From positions 744,001-808,000 of the forward strand of contig NZ_JBIGHX010000001.1 in assembly GCF_043555885.1 (NCBI RefSeq): 64,000 nucleotides of DNA, written 5' to 3'. The DNA comes from Pelomonas lactea. Its GTDB lineage: Bacteria; Pseudomonadota; Gammaproteobacteria; Burkholderiales; Burkholderiaceae_C. Below, piece by piece: positions 17,016-24,704 of this stretch. The translations under genes and the position numbers were made by a program. The notes under the pieces were generated by a model. The model saw only the letters and a program-made list of their open reading frames with translations, ran no database searches and was not told the origin of the DNA. The stretch's first letter is position 1; every line of letters begins with the position of its first letter.

Positions 17016-17021
17016 TAGGAT
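17016..17021 (+). promoter_or_regulatory. Candidate -10 element (TAGGAT) upstream of the YpfJ-like gene
   Basis: TAGGAT lies 24 bases before the ATG at 17045, between divergent genes. Similar hexamers occur at the same distance upstream of several genes in this window. No convincing -35 is visible. Confidence 0.25.
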
Positions 17022-17044
17022 GGGCCGATTGCCAGGAGAACCGC

Positions 17045-17917
17045 ATGAAGTGGGAAGGCCAGCGCGAGAGCGAGAACGTGGAAGACGCCCGGGGCGGCAG
17101 CGGAAGAGGTGGGCTTCCCATCGGTGGCCGCGGCCTGGGGCTGGGCGGCATCGTCATCGCGCTGCTGGCGTCGTGGGTGCTGGGCGTCAACCCGCTGACG
17201 GTGCTGGGGCTGCTCAGCGGCGGCGGGGGCGGTGCGCCGGTGCAGGCGCCGGCCGGGGACTCGGGGGCCAACGACCCCGGCTACGTCTTCGTCAAGCGCG
17301 TGCTGGGCAGCACCGAGGACGTCTGGGGCGCCTACTTCCAGCGCAGCGGCCAGCAATACGCCGCACCGAAGCTGCGCGTCTTCCGCGGCAGCGAACCCAC
17401 CGCCTGCGGCCGCGGCGAGGCCGCCATGGGGCCGTTCTACTGCCCGGCCGACCGCAAGGTCTACATCGACCTCGGCTTCTACGACACGCTGCGCGACCGC
17501 CTCGGCGCCCCGGGCGACTTCGCCCAGGCCTACGTCATCGCGCACGAGGTGGGCCACCACCTGCAGAACCTGATGGGCACCAGCGAGAAGCTGGACCGCG
17601 CCCGGGGCCGGGTGTCCGAACGCGAGATGAACGCGATGAGCGTGCGGCTGGAACTGCAGGCCGACTGCTATGCCGGCGTCTGGGCGCGCCTGTCCCAGCA
17701 GACCCAGGGCTGGCGGCTGGAGCCCGGCGACGTCGAGGAGGCGCTGAACGCGGCCACCCAGATCGGCGACGACACGCTGCAAAAGCGCAGCCAGGGCACG
17801 GTCGTGCCCGAGAGCTTCACCCACGGCAGCAGCGCCCAGCGCGTGCGCTGGTTCCGCCGCGGCCTGGATGCCGGCGAACTGCGGGCCTGTGACACCTTTT
17901 CGTCAGCCGCGCTCTGA
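17045..17917 (+). CDS. ypfJ: Neutral zinc metallopeptidase, YpfJ family
   Basis: After a glycine-rich cytoplasmic N-terminus (residues 1-35) there is one membrane segment (about residues 36-58) and then a zincin-like domain. The zinc-binding motif HEVGHHLQ is near residue 168, with ELQADCYAGVWA as the downstream helix carrying the third ligand region. Two cysteines (TACGRG and FYCPAD) precede the motif, as in the family. The AGGAGAA ribosome-binding site fits the ATG. Its cellular substrate is unknown. Confidence 0.92.
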   Translation: MKWEGQRESENVEDARGGSGRGGLPIGGRGLGLGGIVIALLASWVLGVNPLTVLGLLSGGGGGAPVQAPAGDSGANDPGYVFVKRVLGSTEDVWGAYFQRSGQQYAAPKLRVFRGSEPTACGRGEAAMGPFYCPADRKVYIDLGFYDTLRDRLGAPGDFAQAYVIAHEVGHHLQNLMGTSEKLDRARGRVSEREMNAMSVRLELQADCYAGVWARLSQQTQGWRLEPGDVEEALNAATQIGDDTLQKRSQGTVVPESFTHGSSAQRVRWFRRGLDAGELRACDTFSSAAL

Positions 17918-18080
17918 ACCCCCAAATAACCCCGAAAATCGCCCACCCAATCAAGGGGGCGACCGACATCGTCCCACCGGCTTTGTGTGAAACACTTCCA
18001 CCCAAACTGCTGAGTGCCGCGTCCTCCCGGTCGTCGCCCGCCATCCCCAGAGAGCAAATCGGTTCCACGAGGCCCTTGTC

Positions 18081-18734
18081 ATGAGTGAACACCATCCCCA
18101 CGACCCGCAGCACACGCCCGAGCAACCGGCGGCTGTGGCCGTGCGTGGTGTTTCCCAGACTCGCCGCAACCTGCTGCGTGCCGGCGCCATCGGTGCCCCG
18201 GCGCTGGTGACGCTGAAGCCCGCCTCGGTGGTGGCCTGCTCCTGCAAGCTGCCGTCCGGCTTCTCGGTGTCAGGCAACCTCAGCCGCGGCCCCAAGACCT
18301 GCGCCGACCCGTCGGAAACCGCTTCCATCTGGCGGCCGCGCGTCACAGCGGTGCAGATCGGCAAGGACAGCTACGGCAACCCCGTCTACGAATACCGCTA
18401 CCGGACCAAGAACAGCACCGTCCTGACCATCCACAAGGGCACGGCGCTGGCGGCAACGCTCGGCGTGAAGACCGGCAGCTACGGCGGCACGGTCGTCAGC
18501 GACTGGATGGCCGCGGCCGACGACAGCGACACCGGCCTGTTCATGGCCTGCTACGTGACCGCCTGGGCGCATGCCAACGGTTCCAATTTCCCGCTCAAGG
18601 AAACACTGCGCGACATGTGGAACGCGGCCGTCATCGACGGCACGGGGTACGTGGTGCCCAATCAGTCCAAGAAGTGGAACAAGGCGCAGGTCATCGGCTA
18701 CTTGAGGTTCCTGAGCGGCCTGCAGCCCCTCTGA
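18081..18734 (+). CDS. Tat-type exported protein, first gene of the HPr-rel-A cassette (candidate substrate)
   Basis: The 217-residue protein has a twin-arginine signal (QTRRNLLRAGAIG, then a hydrophobic stretch) ending in VVACSCKLPSGF. VVAC can be read as a lipobox, so it may be a Tat lipoprotein; otherwise cleavage near VVA leaves a CSC N-terminus. The mature N-terminus is rich in Ser, Cys and Gly (SGFSVSGNLSRG). I recognise no enzyme domain in the rest. It is five bases upstream of a PqqD-like gene and shares its operon, which makes it a candidate target of the chaperone and kinase. That is inference. Confidence 0.75.
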   Translation: MSEHHPHDPQHTPEQPAAVAVRGVSQTRRNLLRAGAIGAPALVTLKPASVVACSCKLPSGFSVSGNLSRGPKTCADPSETASIWRPRVTAVQIGKDSYGNPVYEYRYRTKNSTVLTIHKGTALAATLGVKTGSYGGTVVSDWMAAADDSDTGLFMACYVTAWAHANGSNFPLKETLRDMWNAAVIDGTGYVVPNQSKKWNKAQVIGYLRFLSGLQPL

Positions 18735-18739
18735 GCCCC

Positions 18740-19066
18740 ATGTCCGCGGGCGACGCCGCGAGAGCCGAAGCCGGCTGGATTGCCAGCACCTCTGCACTGA
18801 ACCTGCTGTTCCGGGAGTTCCCGGACGGCGCGGTGTGCTTTGACCCGGACACCACCGAGACCCGCCTGCTGGCGCCGCTGACGCGCTTTCTGCTGGAGTG
18901 CCTGGTCGACGCCAGCCCCCGGGCGGTGGCGAAGACGCGGCTGGTCAGCCATGTGCTGTCGGTCGACGAGTCCGGCGCCGATCCGCTGGTCGCGGCCGAC
19001 GCCGTCGATGCGGCGCTGGCCGAGCTGGCCCAGGCCGGCCTGGCGCATCCCGGCGAGGCCGCTTGA
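18740..19066 (+). CDS. PqqD-family peptide chaperone of the HPr-rel-A type
   Basis: The 108-residue protein has the PqqD/RRE-like winged-helix layout. A beta hairpin FDPDTTETRLLAPLTRFLLE, matching the usual D-x-x-T-x-x-x-x-x-L core of PqqD, is followed by helices with ASPRAVAKTRLVSHVL. PqqD-like domains bind leader peptides for modifying enzymes. Its place between an exported protein and an HprK-like kinase matches the family named in TIGRFAMs as the HPr-rel-A system PqqD protein. The stop overlaps the TTG start of the kinase gene. Confidence 0.8.
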   Translation: MSAGDAARAEAGWIASTSALNLLFREFPDGAVCFDPDTTETRLLAPLTRFLLECLVDASPRAVAKTRLVSHVLSVDESGADPLVAADAVDAALAELAQAGLAHPGEAA

Positions 19067-19980
19067 AGCGCCTGAAGGATCTCCATCCCGCCGAGAGCCG
19101 GGCCCGGCTGACCGGCCCGGGCCTGCGCCTGGTGACGGGGCCTTTCAACTGCTCGTTGCGGACTGACGTCAGCGGCATCACCGGTGAACTGCTGACGCTG
19201 TACGGCGAACACGCACTGGCGCCAGAAGGCGACATGATCGATTTCCATGTGGAGGTGTCGTCCGCCCCCGGCCTGCGCCGCTGGCTGCGCCCACAGGCGC
19301 GGTTTCTCGCCGACGGCGTCACGCCGTTCACGCCGCTGCCGCGCGCCCAGGCGCTGCCCATGCTGGAGTGGGGGCTGAACTGGTGCGTGACAGCCTACAG
19401 CCATCACCTGCTCGTGTTGCATGCCGCCTGCGTGGCGCGCGACGGCCGGGCCGTCATCCTGCCGGCGCCGCCTGGCTCGGGCAAGAGCACCCTGTGCGCG
19501 GCGCTGGTCAACCGCGGCTGGCAACTGCTCAGCGACGAGCTGACGCTGGTGGATTTCGACGGCAGCCGCGTCTGGGGGTTGGCGCGCCCGGTCAACCTGA
19601 AGAACGCGTCCATCGACGTCATCCGCCGATTCGCGCCGCAAGCCTTCATGACGCGGCCGGTGCACGACACGACCAAGGGCACTGTGGCCCTGATGGCGCC
19701 GCCCGCGGCCAGCGTGCACGCCGGCACGCGCCCGGCCGTCCCCTGCTGGATGGTGCTGCCGAAATACCAGGCCGGCGCCGCGGCGACACTCGAGCCCATG
19801 CCTCGCGGACATGCCTTCCTGCAGATCGCCGACAACGCGATGAACTATGCCGTCCTCGGCCGCCAGGGCTTCGAGGCGGTCGGCGAACTGACGGCGCGTT
19901 GCGACCATTTCAGCTTCCGCTATGGGCAGTTGGACGACGCCATGCGGGTCTTCGACGAGCTGGCGCGCAGTCACCCATGA
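19063..19980 (+). CDS. HprK-related kinase A
   Basis: The 305-residue protein is related to HPr(Ser) kinase. It has a histidine segment LVLHAACVARDG near residue 122, the P-loop APPGSGKSTLCAA near residue 138 and GWQLLSDELTLVDFDG, matching the acidic catalytic segment of HprK. The N-terminal 100 residues do not resemble the HprK N-domain. No HPr (ptsH) gene is nearby. The start is TTG at 19063, overlapping the preceding stop as TTGA; no other start keeps the N-terminal domain. Likely role: phosphorylation of a partner bound by the PqqD-like protein. The target is unproven. Confidence 0.87.
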   Translation: MKRLKDLHPAESRARLTGPGLRLVTGPFNCSLRTDVSGITGELLTLYGEHALAPEGDMIDFHVEVSSAPGLRRWLRPQARFLADGVTPFTPLPRAQALPMLEWGLNWCVTAYSHHLLVLHAACVARDGRAVILPAPPGSGKSTLCAALVNRGWQLLSDELTLVDFDGSRVWGLARPVNLKNASIDVIRRFAPQAFMTRPVHDTTKGTVALMAPPAASVHAGTRPAVPCWMVLPKYQAGAAATLEPMPRGHAFLQIADNAMNYAVLGRQGFEAVGELTARCDHFSFRYGQLDDAMRVFDELARSHP

Positions 19981-21062
19981 CGCTGCCGCTGCTGACCCGG
20001 GTGCTGCGCGATGGCCGCGCAGCGGACGAACTGACCCTGCCCGACTGGGATTTGCTGGTCCGCCAGGCACGGCACGCGAATCTGCTCGGACGCCTGCACC
20101 ACCACCTCGCCGGCCACGGCGTCTGCGTGCCCGAGCGGCCCGCCCGGCACCTGCAGTCGGCTGCGACGATGGCGGCCCGACAACACCTGTCGGTGCGCTA
20201 CGAGGTGGCCCAACTGCAGCGCGTGCTGCGCCCCCTGCGGGAACCGCTGATCCTGCTCAAGGGCGCGGCCTATGTGATGGCCGGTTTGCCTGCGGCCAGC
20301 GGTCGCGTGTTCTCCGACGTGGACATCCTGCTGCCACGCCAGGTGCTGGACGAGGCCGAGTCCCTGCTGACGCTGAACGGCTGGACCGGCGACAAGCTCG
20401 ACGCCTACGACCAGCGCTACTACCGCCGCTGGATGCACGAGCTGCCGCCGTTGGTCCACCTGTTCCGCGGCAGCGCGCTGGACGTGCACCACACGCTGCT
20501 GCCGCCCACCAGCCGCAGCCACGTCGACACGGCCGCGCTGCTGCGCGACAGCGTCGAACTGCCAGAGGTGCCGGGCGTGCGCGTGCTGTGCCCGGTGGAC
20601 ATGGTGCTGCACAGCGCCGCCCATCTCTTCCACGAAGGCGAGCCCGACAACCTGTTGCGCGACCTCAGCGACCTCGACCTGCTGATGCGGCACTTCTCCA
20701 CTGCGGCGGGTTTCTGGCCGCAGCTGCTGGCCCGCGCCCACGCGCACGGGCTGGAGCAGCCGCTGCGCCTGGCGCTGCGCCATTGCAATCGCGTGCTGCT
20801 GACGCCGATCCCGGCCGACGTGCTGGTGTCCAGCGGCGCAGCGCTGACGCCGACGTGGCGCGCCCGCCTGCTGGACTTCATCTACGAGCGCACGCTGCGC
20901 CCCCAGCATGCCAGCACGGCCAACGCGTGGACCGCCTGGTGCAATCGCGCGCTCTACATCCGGGCGCACAGCCTGCGGATGCCGTTGCCGCTGCTGGCCT
21001 ACCACCTGCTGCACAAGGCGCTGCGGCCACCTAGAACCGAGGCGCTAGAAGGCCGCCCCTAG
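19977..21062 (+). CDS. Nucleotidyltransferase-fold protein (NTP_transf_5-like) of the HPr-rel-A cassette
   Basis: The 361-residue protein contains the nucleotidyltransferase signature region LILLKGAAYVMAGLP and GRVFSDVDILLPRQVLDEAE, where DVD are probable metal ligands (about residues 115-125), followed by a helical C-terminal half. This resembles PF14907, whose members accompany HprK-like kinases in some lasso-peptide clusters. The ATGA overlap with the kinase gene shows co-translation. The transferred group and the acceptor are unknown. Confidence 0.83.
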   Translation: MTLPLLTRVLRDGRAADELTLPDWDLLVRQARHANLLGRLHHHLAGHGVCVPERPARHLQSAATMAARQHLSVRYEVAQLQRVLRPLREPLILLKGAAYVMAGLPAASGRVFSDVDILLPRQVLDEAESLLTLNGWTGDKLDAYDQRYYRRWMHELPPLVHLFRGSALDVHHTLLPPTSRSHVDTAALLRDSVELPEVPGVRVLCPVDMVLHSAAHLFHEGEPDNLLRDLSDLDLLMRHFSTAAGFWPQLLARAHAHGLEQPLRLALRHCNRVLLTPIPADVLVSSGAALTPTWRARLLDFIYERTLRPQHASTANAWTAWCNRALYIRAHSLRMPLPLLAYHLLHKALRPPRTEALEGRP

Positions 21063-21112
21063 CAGGCGCGTCCGAGCCATTGCTCAGCGCCAGCCGGTGC
21101 AGACCGACGGCG

Positions 21113-21340
21113 TCAGGCGGTGCGCCGGGACAGCCAGCTCAGCGGCGAATCCTGCGCAACGGCGGCACGGCCGGACTGCGATTCCAGGAAGTCGGTTTGC
21201 GGCTGGCTGCGGTATTCGCTGATGCCACCGCCATCGAGGCAGGCATCCAGGCCGAAGGCGGTACCCAGGTCGGCCGGGTCCGGCTCGCTGCGAACGGCAG
21301 CGTCACGGCGGAAAAAACGCAGCGCTGGTACGAATCGCAT
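21113..21340 (-). CDS. Small hypothetical protein (75 residues)
   Basis: The ATG at 21340 is preceded at seven bases by AGAGG, a good ribosome-binding site, and opens a 75-codon frame beginning MRFVPALRFFRRDA and ending SPLSWLSRRTA. It is arginine-rich at both ends with an acidic middle (SEPDPADLG, GLDACLDGGG). No domain is recognised. It converges on the nucleotidyltransferase gene and is preceded by an unusually A/T-rich stretch that can hold its promoter. An overlapping plus-strand frame (21080-21538) has no ribosome-binding site and is less likely. Confidence 0.55.
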   Translation of the reverse strand: MRFVPALRFFRRDAAVRSEPDPADLGTAFGLDACLDGGGISEYRSQPQTDFLESQSGRAAVAQDSPLSWLSRRTA

Positions 21341-21632
21341 GACAGGCCTCTTTGCGTGGTGAGCCGACAACCACATCGACTCAGTGCAGCCAGTGTGAGG
21401 GATTCGTGTGACAACCGATCGGCGCAGGTGTCAGTAAATATTGCCCCAGCTCCAAATACCACACGTTCAGGGTGGGTCCAGGCCCAATGGCCATCGGGGT
21501 TTGTGGCTGATTCGCATCACCGGCTGAGCGTTGCGTGATTGCAAATGAAGCGCGCCTCCCCAACTGTATCGATCCAAACCGGTGCGGATACGCGTAAGCT
21601 GCGCGGTCTTTTGGAAGTTCGGGCTTTCCCGC
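21341..21632. other. A/T-richer intergenic stretch between two small genes
   Basis: About 290 bases lie here without a convincing gene. The part from 21380 to 21600 is visibly lower in GC than the rest of the window (AGTAAATATTGCCC at about 21433, ATTGCAAATGAAGC at 21538). It probably holds divergent promoters for the small minus-strand gene ending at 21113 and the small plus-strand gene at 21633. Open frames on both strands cross it but lack ribosome-binding sites. No tRNA or strong terminator was seen. Confidence 0.4.
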
Positions 21633-21806
21633 ATGACGTTTACCGCACTGAGATGGATCGCCAACGGCTTGATCGGCTTCGTCGTCGCCGGCACGCTGTG
21701 GGTCGCGCATGCCGTACAACCCGGCGCCATCACGCCCGATGCACTGCTTGTGTCCCAGGCCGTGGCCGCACCGGCCGACGGTGCTTCGGCGCCGCAGCGC
21801 CGCTGA
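21633..21806 (+). CDS. Small single-span membrane protein (57 residues)
   Basis: The frame from the ATG at 21633 encodes one hydrophobic helix (WIANGLIGFVVAGTLWVAH, about residues 8-26) followed by an Ala/Pro-rich polar tail. The length and layout fit a small inner-membrane protein or an uncleaved signal anchor. A longer frame starts at 21582 but adds an unconvincing basic leader. It ends exactly where the convergent argP gene ends. The prediction rests only on the open frame and hydrophobicity. Confidence 0.45.
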   Translation: MTFTALRWIANGLIGFVVAGTLWVAHAVQPGAITPDALLVSQAVAAPADGASAPQRR

Positions 21807-22712
21807 TCACGCGAGTGCCCGGCGGGCACCTTCCGCCAGCGCCTGGCCAATCTGATCCAGCAGGGCGCCACGCCCCTGCAACTGCCACTGGTGCCAGTAG
21901 AGCGCCACGTCGACGCCGATGTCCGGCTTGAGCACCACCAGGCGACCTGATGCCACCAGCGGGCGCACCTGGATCTCGGGCGCCACGCCTACGCCCCAGC
22001 CCATGACGGCGGCACTCACATAGGCCTCGCTGGACGGCACGAAGCGCTCGCGCAGCCGCGGCGCGCGCACGCCAAAGGCCTGGGCCACCCACTGCACCTG
22101 ACTGTCGTCCTTGCGGTTGAAGACGAGGAAGGGCGTGTCGGCGAAGTTGCCGGCGTGCAGCCCCTCCGGCAGTTGCGCCGCCAGAAAGCCCGGGCTGGCC
22201 ACCGCCACGTAGCGCATCACGCCCAGCGGCTGCACGCGGCAGCCCTGCAGCGCCTCGGCCACCGTGGACACGCAGCCCAGCACCGCGCCCTGGCGCAGGC
22301 TGTCGTGGGTGAAGTCCTGGTCGTCGACGACGATTTCCAGCCCGTAGCCCTCGCGCAGCCCCTGCTGCACCAGCGCATCCAGGGCCGGCAACACCCACGT
22401 GGCCAGGCTGTCGGCGTTGACGGCGATGGCCAGCCGCGACTGCGGCGCGACGCGCTCGCCCAGTTCCCGGGCCACGTCCACGCGCAGCGCCTGCAACTGG
22501 CGGGCGAAGCGCAGCAGCACCTTGCCGGCCTCGGTCAGACGCAGCGGCCGGGAACGCACGACCAGCGGCTGGCCCACCTGCGCCTCCAGCGTGCGTAGCC
22601 GCTGCGACACGGCGCTCTGCGTGATGGACAGGCGCTGCGCGGCGCGCTCGAAGCCCTGCTCGTCGGCCAGCGCGGCCAGGCAGTCCAACGCGGCAGGATC
22701 GAAATCGCTCAT
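21807..22712 (-). CDS. argP: LysR-family regulator ArgP (IciA)
   Basis: The 301-residue LysR protein has an N-terminal winged helix-turn-helix (FERAAQRLSITQSAVSQRLRTLEAQVG) and a C-terminal periplasmic-binding-like effector domain. Its divergent position next to an ArgO/LysE exporter is the classical ArgP-ArgO pair, in which ArgP senses lysine and arginine and activates the exporter. Sequence features such as VNADSLATWVLPAL are typical of ArgP. It likely binds the A/T-rich intergenic palindrome at 22719-22731. Confidence 0.92.
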   Translation of the reverse strand: MSDFDPAALDCLAALADEQGFERAAQRLSITQSAVSQRLRTLEAQVGQPLVVRSRPLRLTEAGKVLLRFARQLQALRVDVARELGERVAPQSRLAIAVNADSLATWVLPALDALVQQGLREGYGLEIVVDDQDFTHDSLRQGAVLGCVSTVAEALQGCRVQPLGVMRYVAVASPGFLAAQLPEGLHAGNFADTPFLVFNRKDDSQVQWVAQAFGVRAPRLRERFVPSSEAYVSAAVMGWGVGVAPEIQVRPLVASGRLVVLKPDIGVDVALYWHQWQLQGRGALLDQIGQALAEGARRALA

Positions 22713-22777
22713 AAGTTCATCTAATGTAGATCGAATAATATGAATCCAGCTTCTTGAATTCGTGGCCGCTCCGCAGA
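22713..22777. promoter_or_regulatory. argP-argO divergent promoter with LysR-type palindrome
   Basis: This is one of the few low-GC segments in the window. It contains ATCTA-ATG-TAGAT (22719-22731), a perfect 5-bp inverted repeat that fits the T-N11-A pattern of LysR boxes, flanked by TTCAT and ATGAA. AATAAT at 22734-22739 matches the -10 consensus in five of six positions for argO. No good -35 is visible, as expected for an activator-dependent promoter. Confidence 0.6.
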
Positions 22778-23422
22778 ATGACGCGGATGCCCGCCTCGCT
22801 CGCCACCGCCACCGCGCCTGCCGTCTTCGCGCAGGGCTGGGCCATGGGCGCCGGGCTCATCCTGGCCATCGGCGCGCAGAACGCGCTGGTGCTGCGACAA
22901 GGGCTGAAACGCGAGCATGTGGGCGCCGTCGTCGCCGTGTGCACGCTGTCGGACTGGCTGCTGATCGCGCTGGGCGTGTTCGGCCTGGGCGCGCTGATCC
23001 AGGGCAGCCCGCTGCTGCTGGAGGCCTTCCGCTTCGGCGGCGCGGCCTTCTTGCTGGGCTATGCCGTGCTGGCCGCCCAGCGCGCCTGGCGTCCGTCTCA
23101 AGGCCTGTCGGCGGCCGGCCAGGCCACCAGCCTGGGCGCCACGCTGTCGGCAGCCTTCGCCTTCACCTATCTGAACCCGCACGTCTACCTGGACACCGTC
23201 GTGCTGCTGGGCGGGCTGGGCGCGCGCCAGCCGCCGGAGCTGCGCGCCGCGTTCGCGGCCGGTGCCTGCGTCGCGTCGGCGATGTGGTTTGGCCTGCTGG
23301 GTTTTGGTGCGGCCGCCGCAGCGCCGAAGCTGCAGAACGCCCACACCTGGCGGGTCCTCGACGGGCTGGTCGCTTTGCTGATGGCCGGCCTGGGTTTACA
23401 ACTCCTCCTGCAACCGCTCTAG
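22778..23422 (+). CDS. argO: LysE/ArgO-family basic amino acid exporter
   Basis: The inner-membrane exporter has six hydrophobic segments and the family signature GLILAIGAQNALVLRQGLKRE near residue 30, followed by VCTLSDWLLIALG and later TYLNPHVYLDTVVLLGG. ArgO/LysE exports arginine and lysine, driven by the membrane potential. The ATG at 22778 is used; 22787 is an alternative. It faces argP across a palindromic operator and is followed eight bases later by a D-amino-acid dehydrogenase. Confidence 0.92.
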   Translation: MTRMPASLATATAPAVFAQGWAMGAGLILAIGAQNALVLRQGLKREHVGAVVAVCTLSDWLLIALGVFGLGALIQGSPLLLEAFRFGGAAFLLGYAVLAAQRAWRPSQGLSAAGQATSLGATLSAAFAFTYLNPHVYLDTVVLLGGLGARQPPELRAAFAAGACVASAMWFGLLGFGAAAAAPKLQNAHTWRVLDGLVALLMAGLGLQLLLQPL

Positions 23423-23429
23423 GCCGCTC

Positions 23430-24704
23430 ATGAAGATCGTTGTCCTCGGCGCCGGCATCATCGGCATCGCCACCGCCTGGTATCTGCTCGACGAAGGTCA
23501 CGACGTCATCGTCATCGACCGCCAGCGCGACGCCGCGCTGGAAACCAGCTTCGCCAACGGCGCGCAGATCTCGGTGAGCTTCTGCGAGCCCTGGGCCAAC
23601 GCCGGTGCGCCGTTCAAGGTGGCCAAGTGGCTGCTGCGCGACGACTCGCCGCTGCTGTTCCGCCCGCGGCTGGACCCCAACCAGTGGCGCTGGGGCCTGG
23701 CCTTCCTGGCGCAGTGCACCACCGCGGCGTTCGAGCGCAACGTGGAGGAGCTGGTGCAGCTGGGCCGCTACTCGCACGAGTCGCTGAAGGCCCTGGTGGC
23801 CAGCACCGGCATCGAGTACGACCGGCTGGAGCGCGGCATCCTGCACTTCTTCTCCACCCAGGAAGACTTCGACGCCGGCGCGGCGGGCGCCGAGATCATG
23901 CGCCGCCACGGCGTGGACCGCCGCGTGCTGAACCGCGACGAGGTGCTCAAGGTGGAGCCGGCGCTGGCCGCATTCGGCTCGCGCGTGGCCGGCGGCACGT
24001 TCACGCCCAGCGACGAGAGCGGCGACGCCAAGGTCTTCACGCAGAAGCTGGCGGCGCTGTGCGCGGCGCGCGGCGCGCAGTTCCTGTACGAGCACGACAT
24101 CCTGGCGCTGCAGCGCGCCGGTGACGACATCGAGGCCGTGCAGATCGCCGACGTGCGCAGCGGCGAGCGCAAGACCGTGAAGGCCGATGCCTTCGTCGCG
24201 GCGATGGGTTCGTACACGCCCGAGCTGGTGCGGCCGCTGGGCGAGCACCTGAACATCTACCCGGCCAAGGGCTACTCGGCGACGCTGCGGCTGAAGAGGC
24301 CTGAAGCCGCCAGCGTCGTCAGCCTGCTGGACGACAGCCGCAAGATCGCGATCTCGCGGCTGGGCGACCACATCCGCATCGCCGGCACGGCCGAGCTGTC
24401 GGGGTTCGACCTGAACCTGGACTCGCCGACGGCCCGCGTGCGCTGCGCGGCGCTGGTGAAGCGCTACGAGGAGCTGTTCCCCGGCGTGGCGGACACCTCC
24501 GAGCCCAACTACTGGACCGGTCTGCGGCCCAGCACGCCCACCAACATTCCCTACATCGGCCGCAGCCGCCGCGCGCGCAACCTGTGGCTGAACGCCGGCC
24601 ACGGCACGCTGGGCTGGACGCACGGCGCCGGCTCGGGCCGGGCGATGGCCGAACTCATCGCCGGACGCAAGCCCGACATGCAGTTCGGCTTCTACAACGC
24701 CTGA
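23430..24704 (+). CDS. dadA: D-amino acid dehydrogenase, DadA family
   Basis: The 424-residue flavoprotein starts with the FAD-binding Rossmann motif VVLGAGIIGIATAWYL, has the family segment ETSFANGAQIS near residue 40 and ends with NLWLNAGHGTLGWTHGAGSG, the second FAD contact of the DAO/DadA family. DadA oxidises D-amino acids to 2-oxo acids, passing electrons to the membrane. It follows argO after seven bases and is probably co-transcribed with it. No alanine racemase (dadX) is adjacent. Confidence 0.93.
   Translation: MKIVVLGAGIIGIATAWYLLDEGHDVIVIDRQRDAALETSFANGAQISVSFCEPWANAGAPFKVAKWLLRDDSPLLFRPRLDPNQWRWGLAFLAQCTTAAFERNVEELVQLGRYSHESLKALVASTGIEYDRLERGILHFFSTQEDFDAGAAGAEIMRRHGVDRRVLNRDEVLKVEPALAAFGSRVAGGTFTPSDESGDAKVFTQKLAALCAARGAQFLYEHDILALQRAGDDIEAVQIADVRSGERKTVKADAFVAAMGSYTPELVRPLGEHLNIYPAKGYSATLRLKRPEAASVVSLLDDSRKIAISRLGDHIRIAGTAELSGFDLNLDSPTARVRCAALVKRYEELFPGVADTSEPNYWTGLRPSTPTNIPYIGRSRRARNLWLNAGHGTLGWTHGAGSGRAMAELIAGRKPDMQFGFYNA

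Noticed and set aside
21080..21538. 152-codon plus-strand frame after the nucleotidyltransferase gene
   Set aside because: No ribosome-binding site and no recognisable features; the opposite-strand frame 21113-21340 has a good site and better composition.
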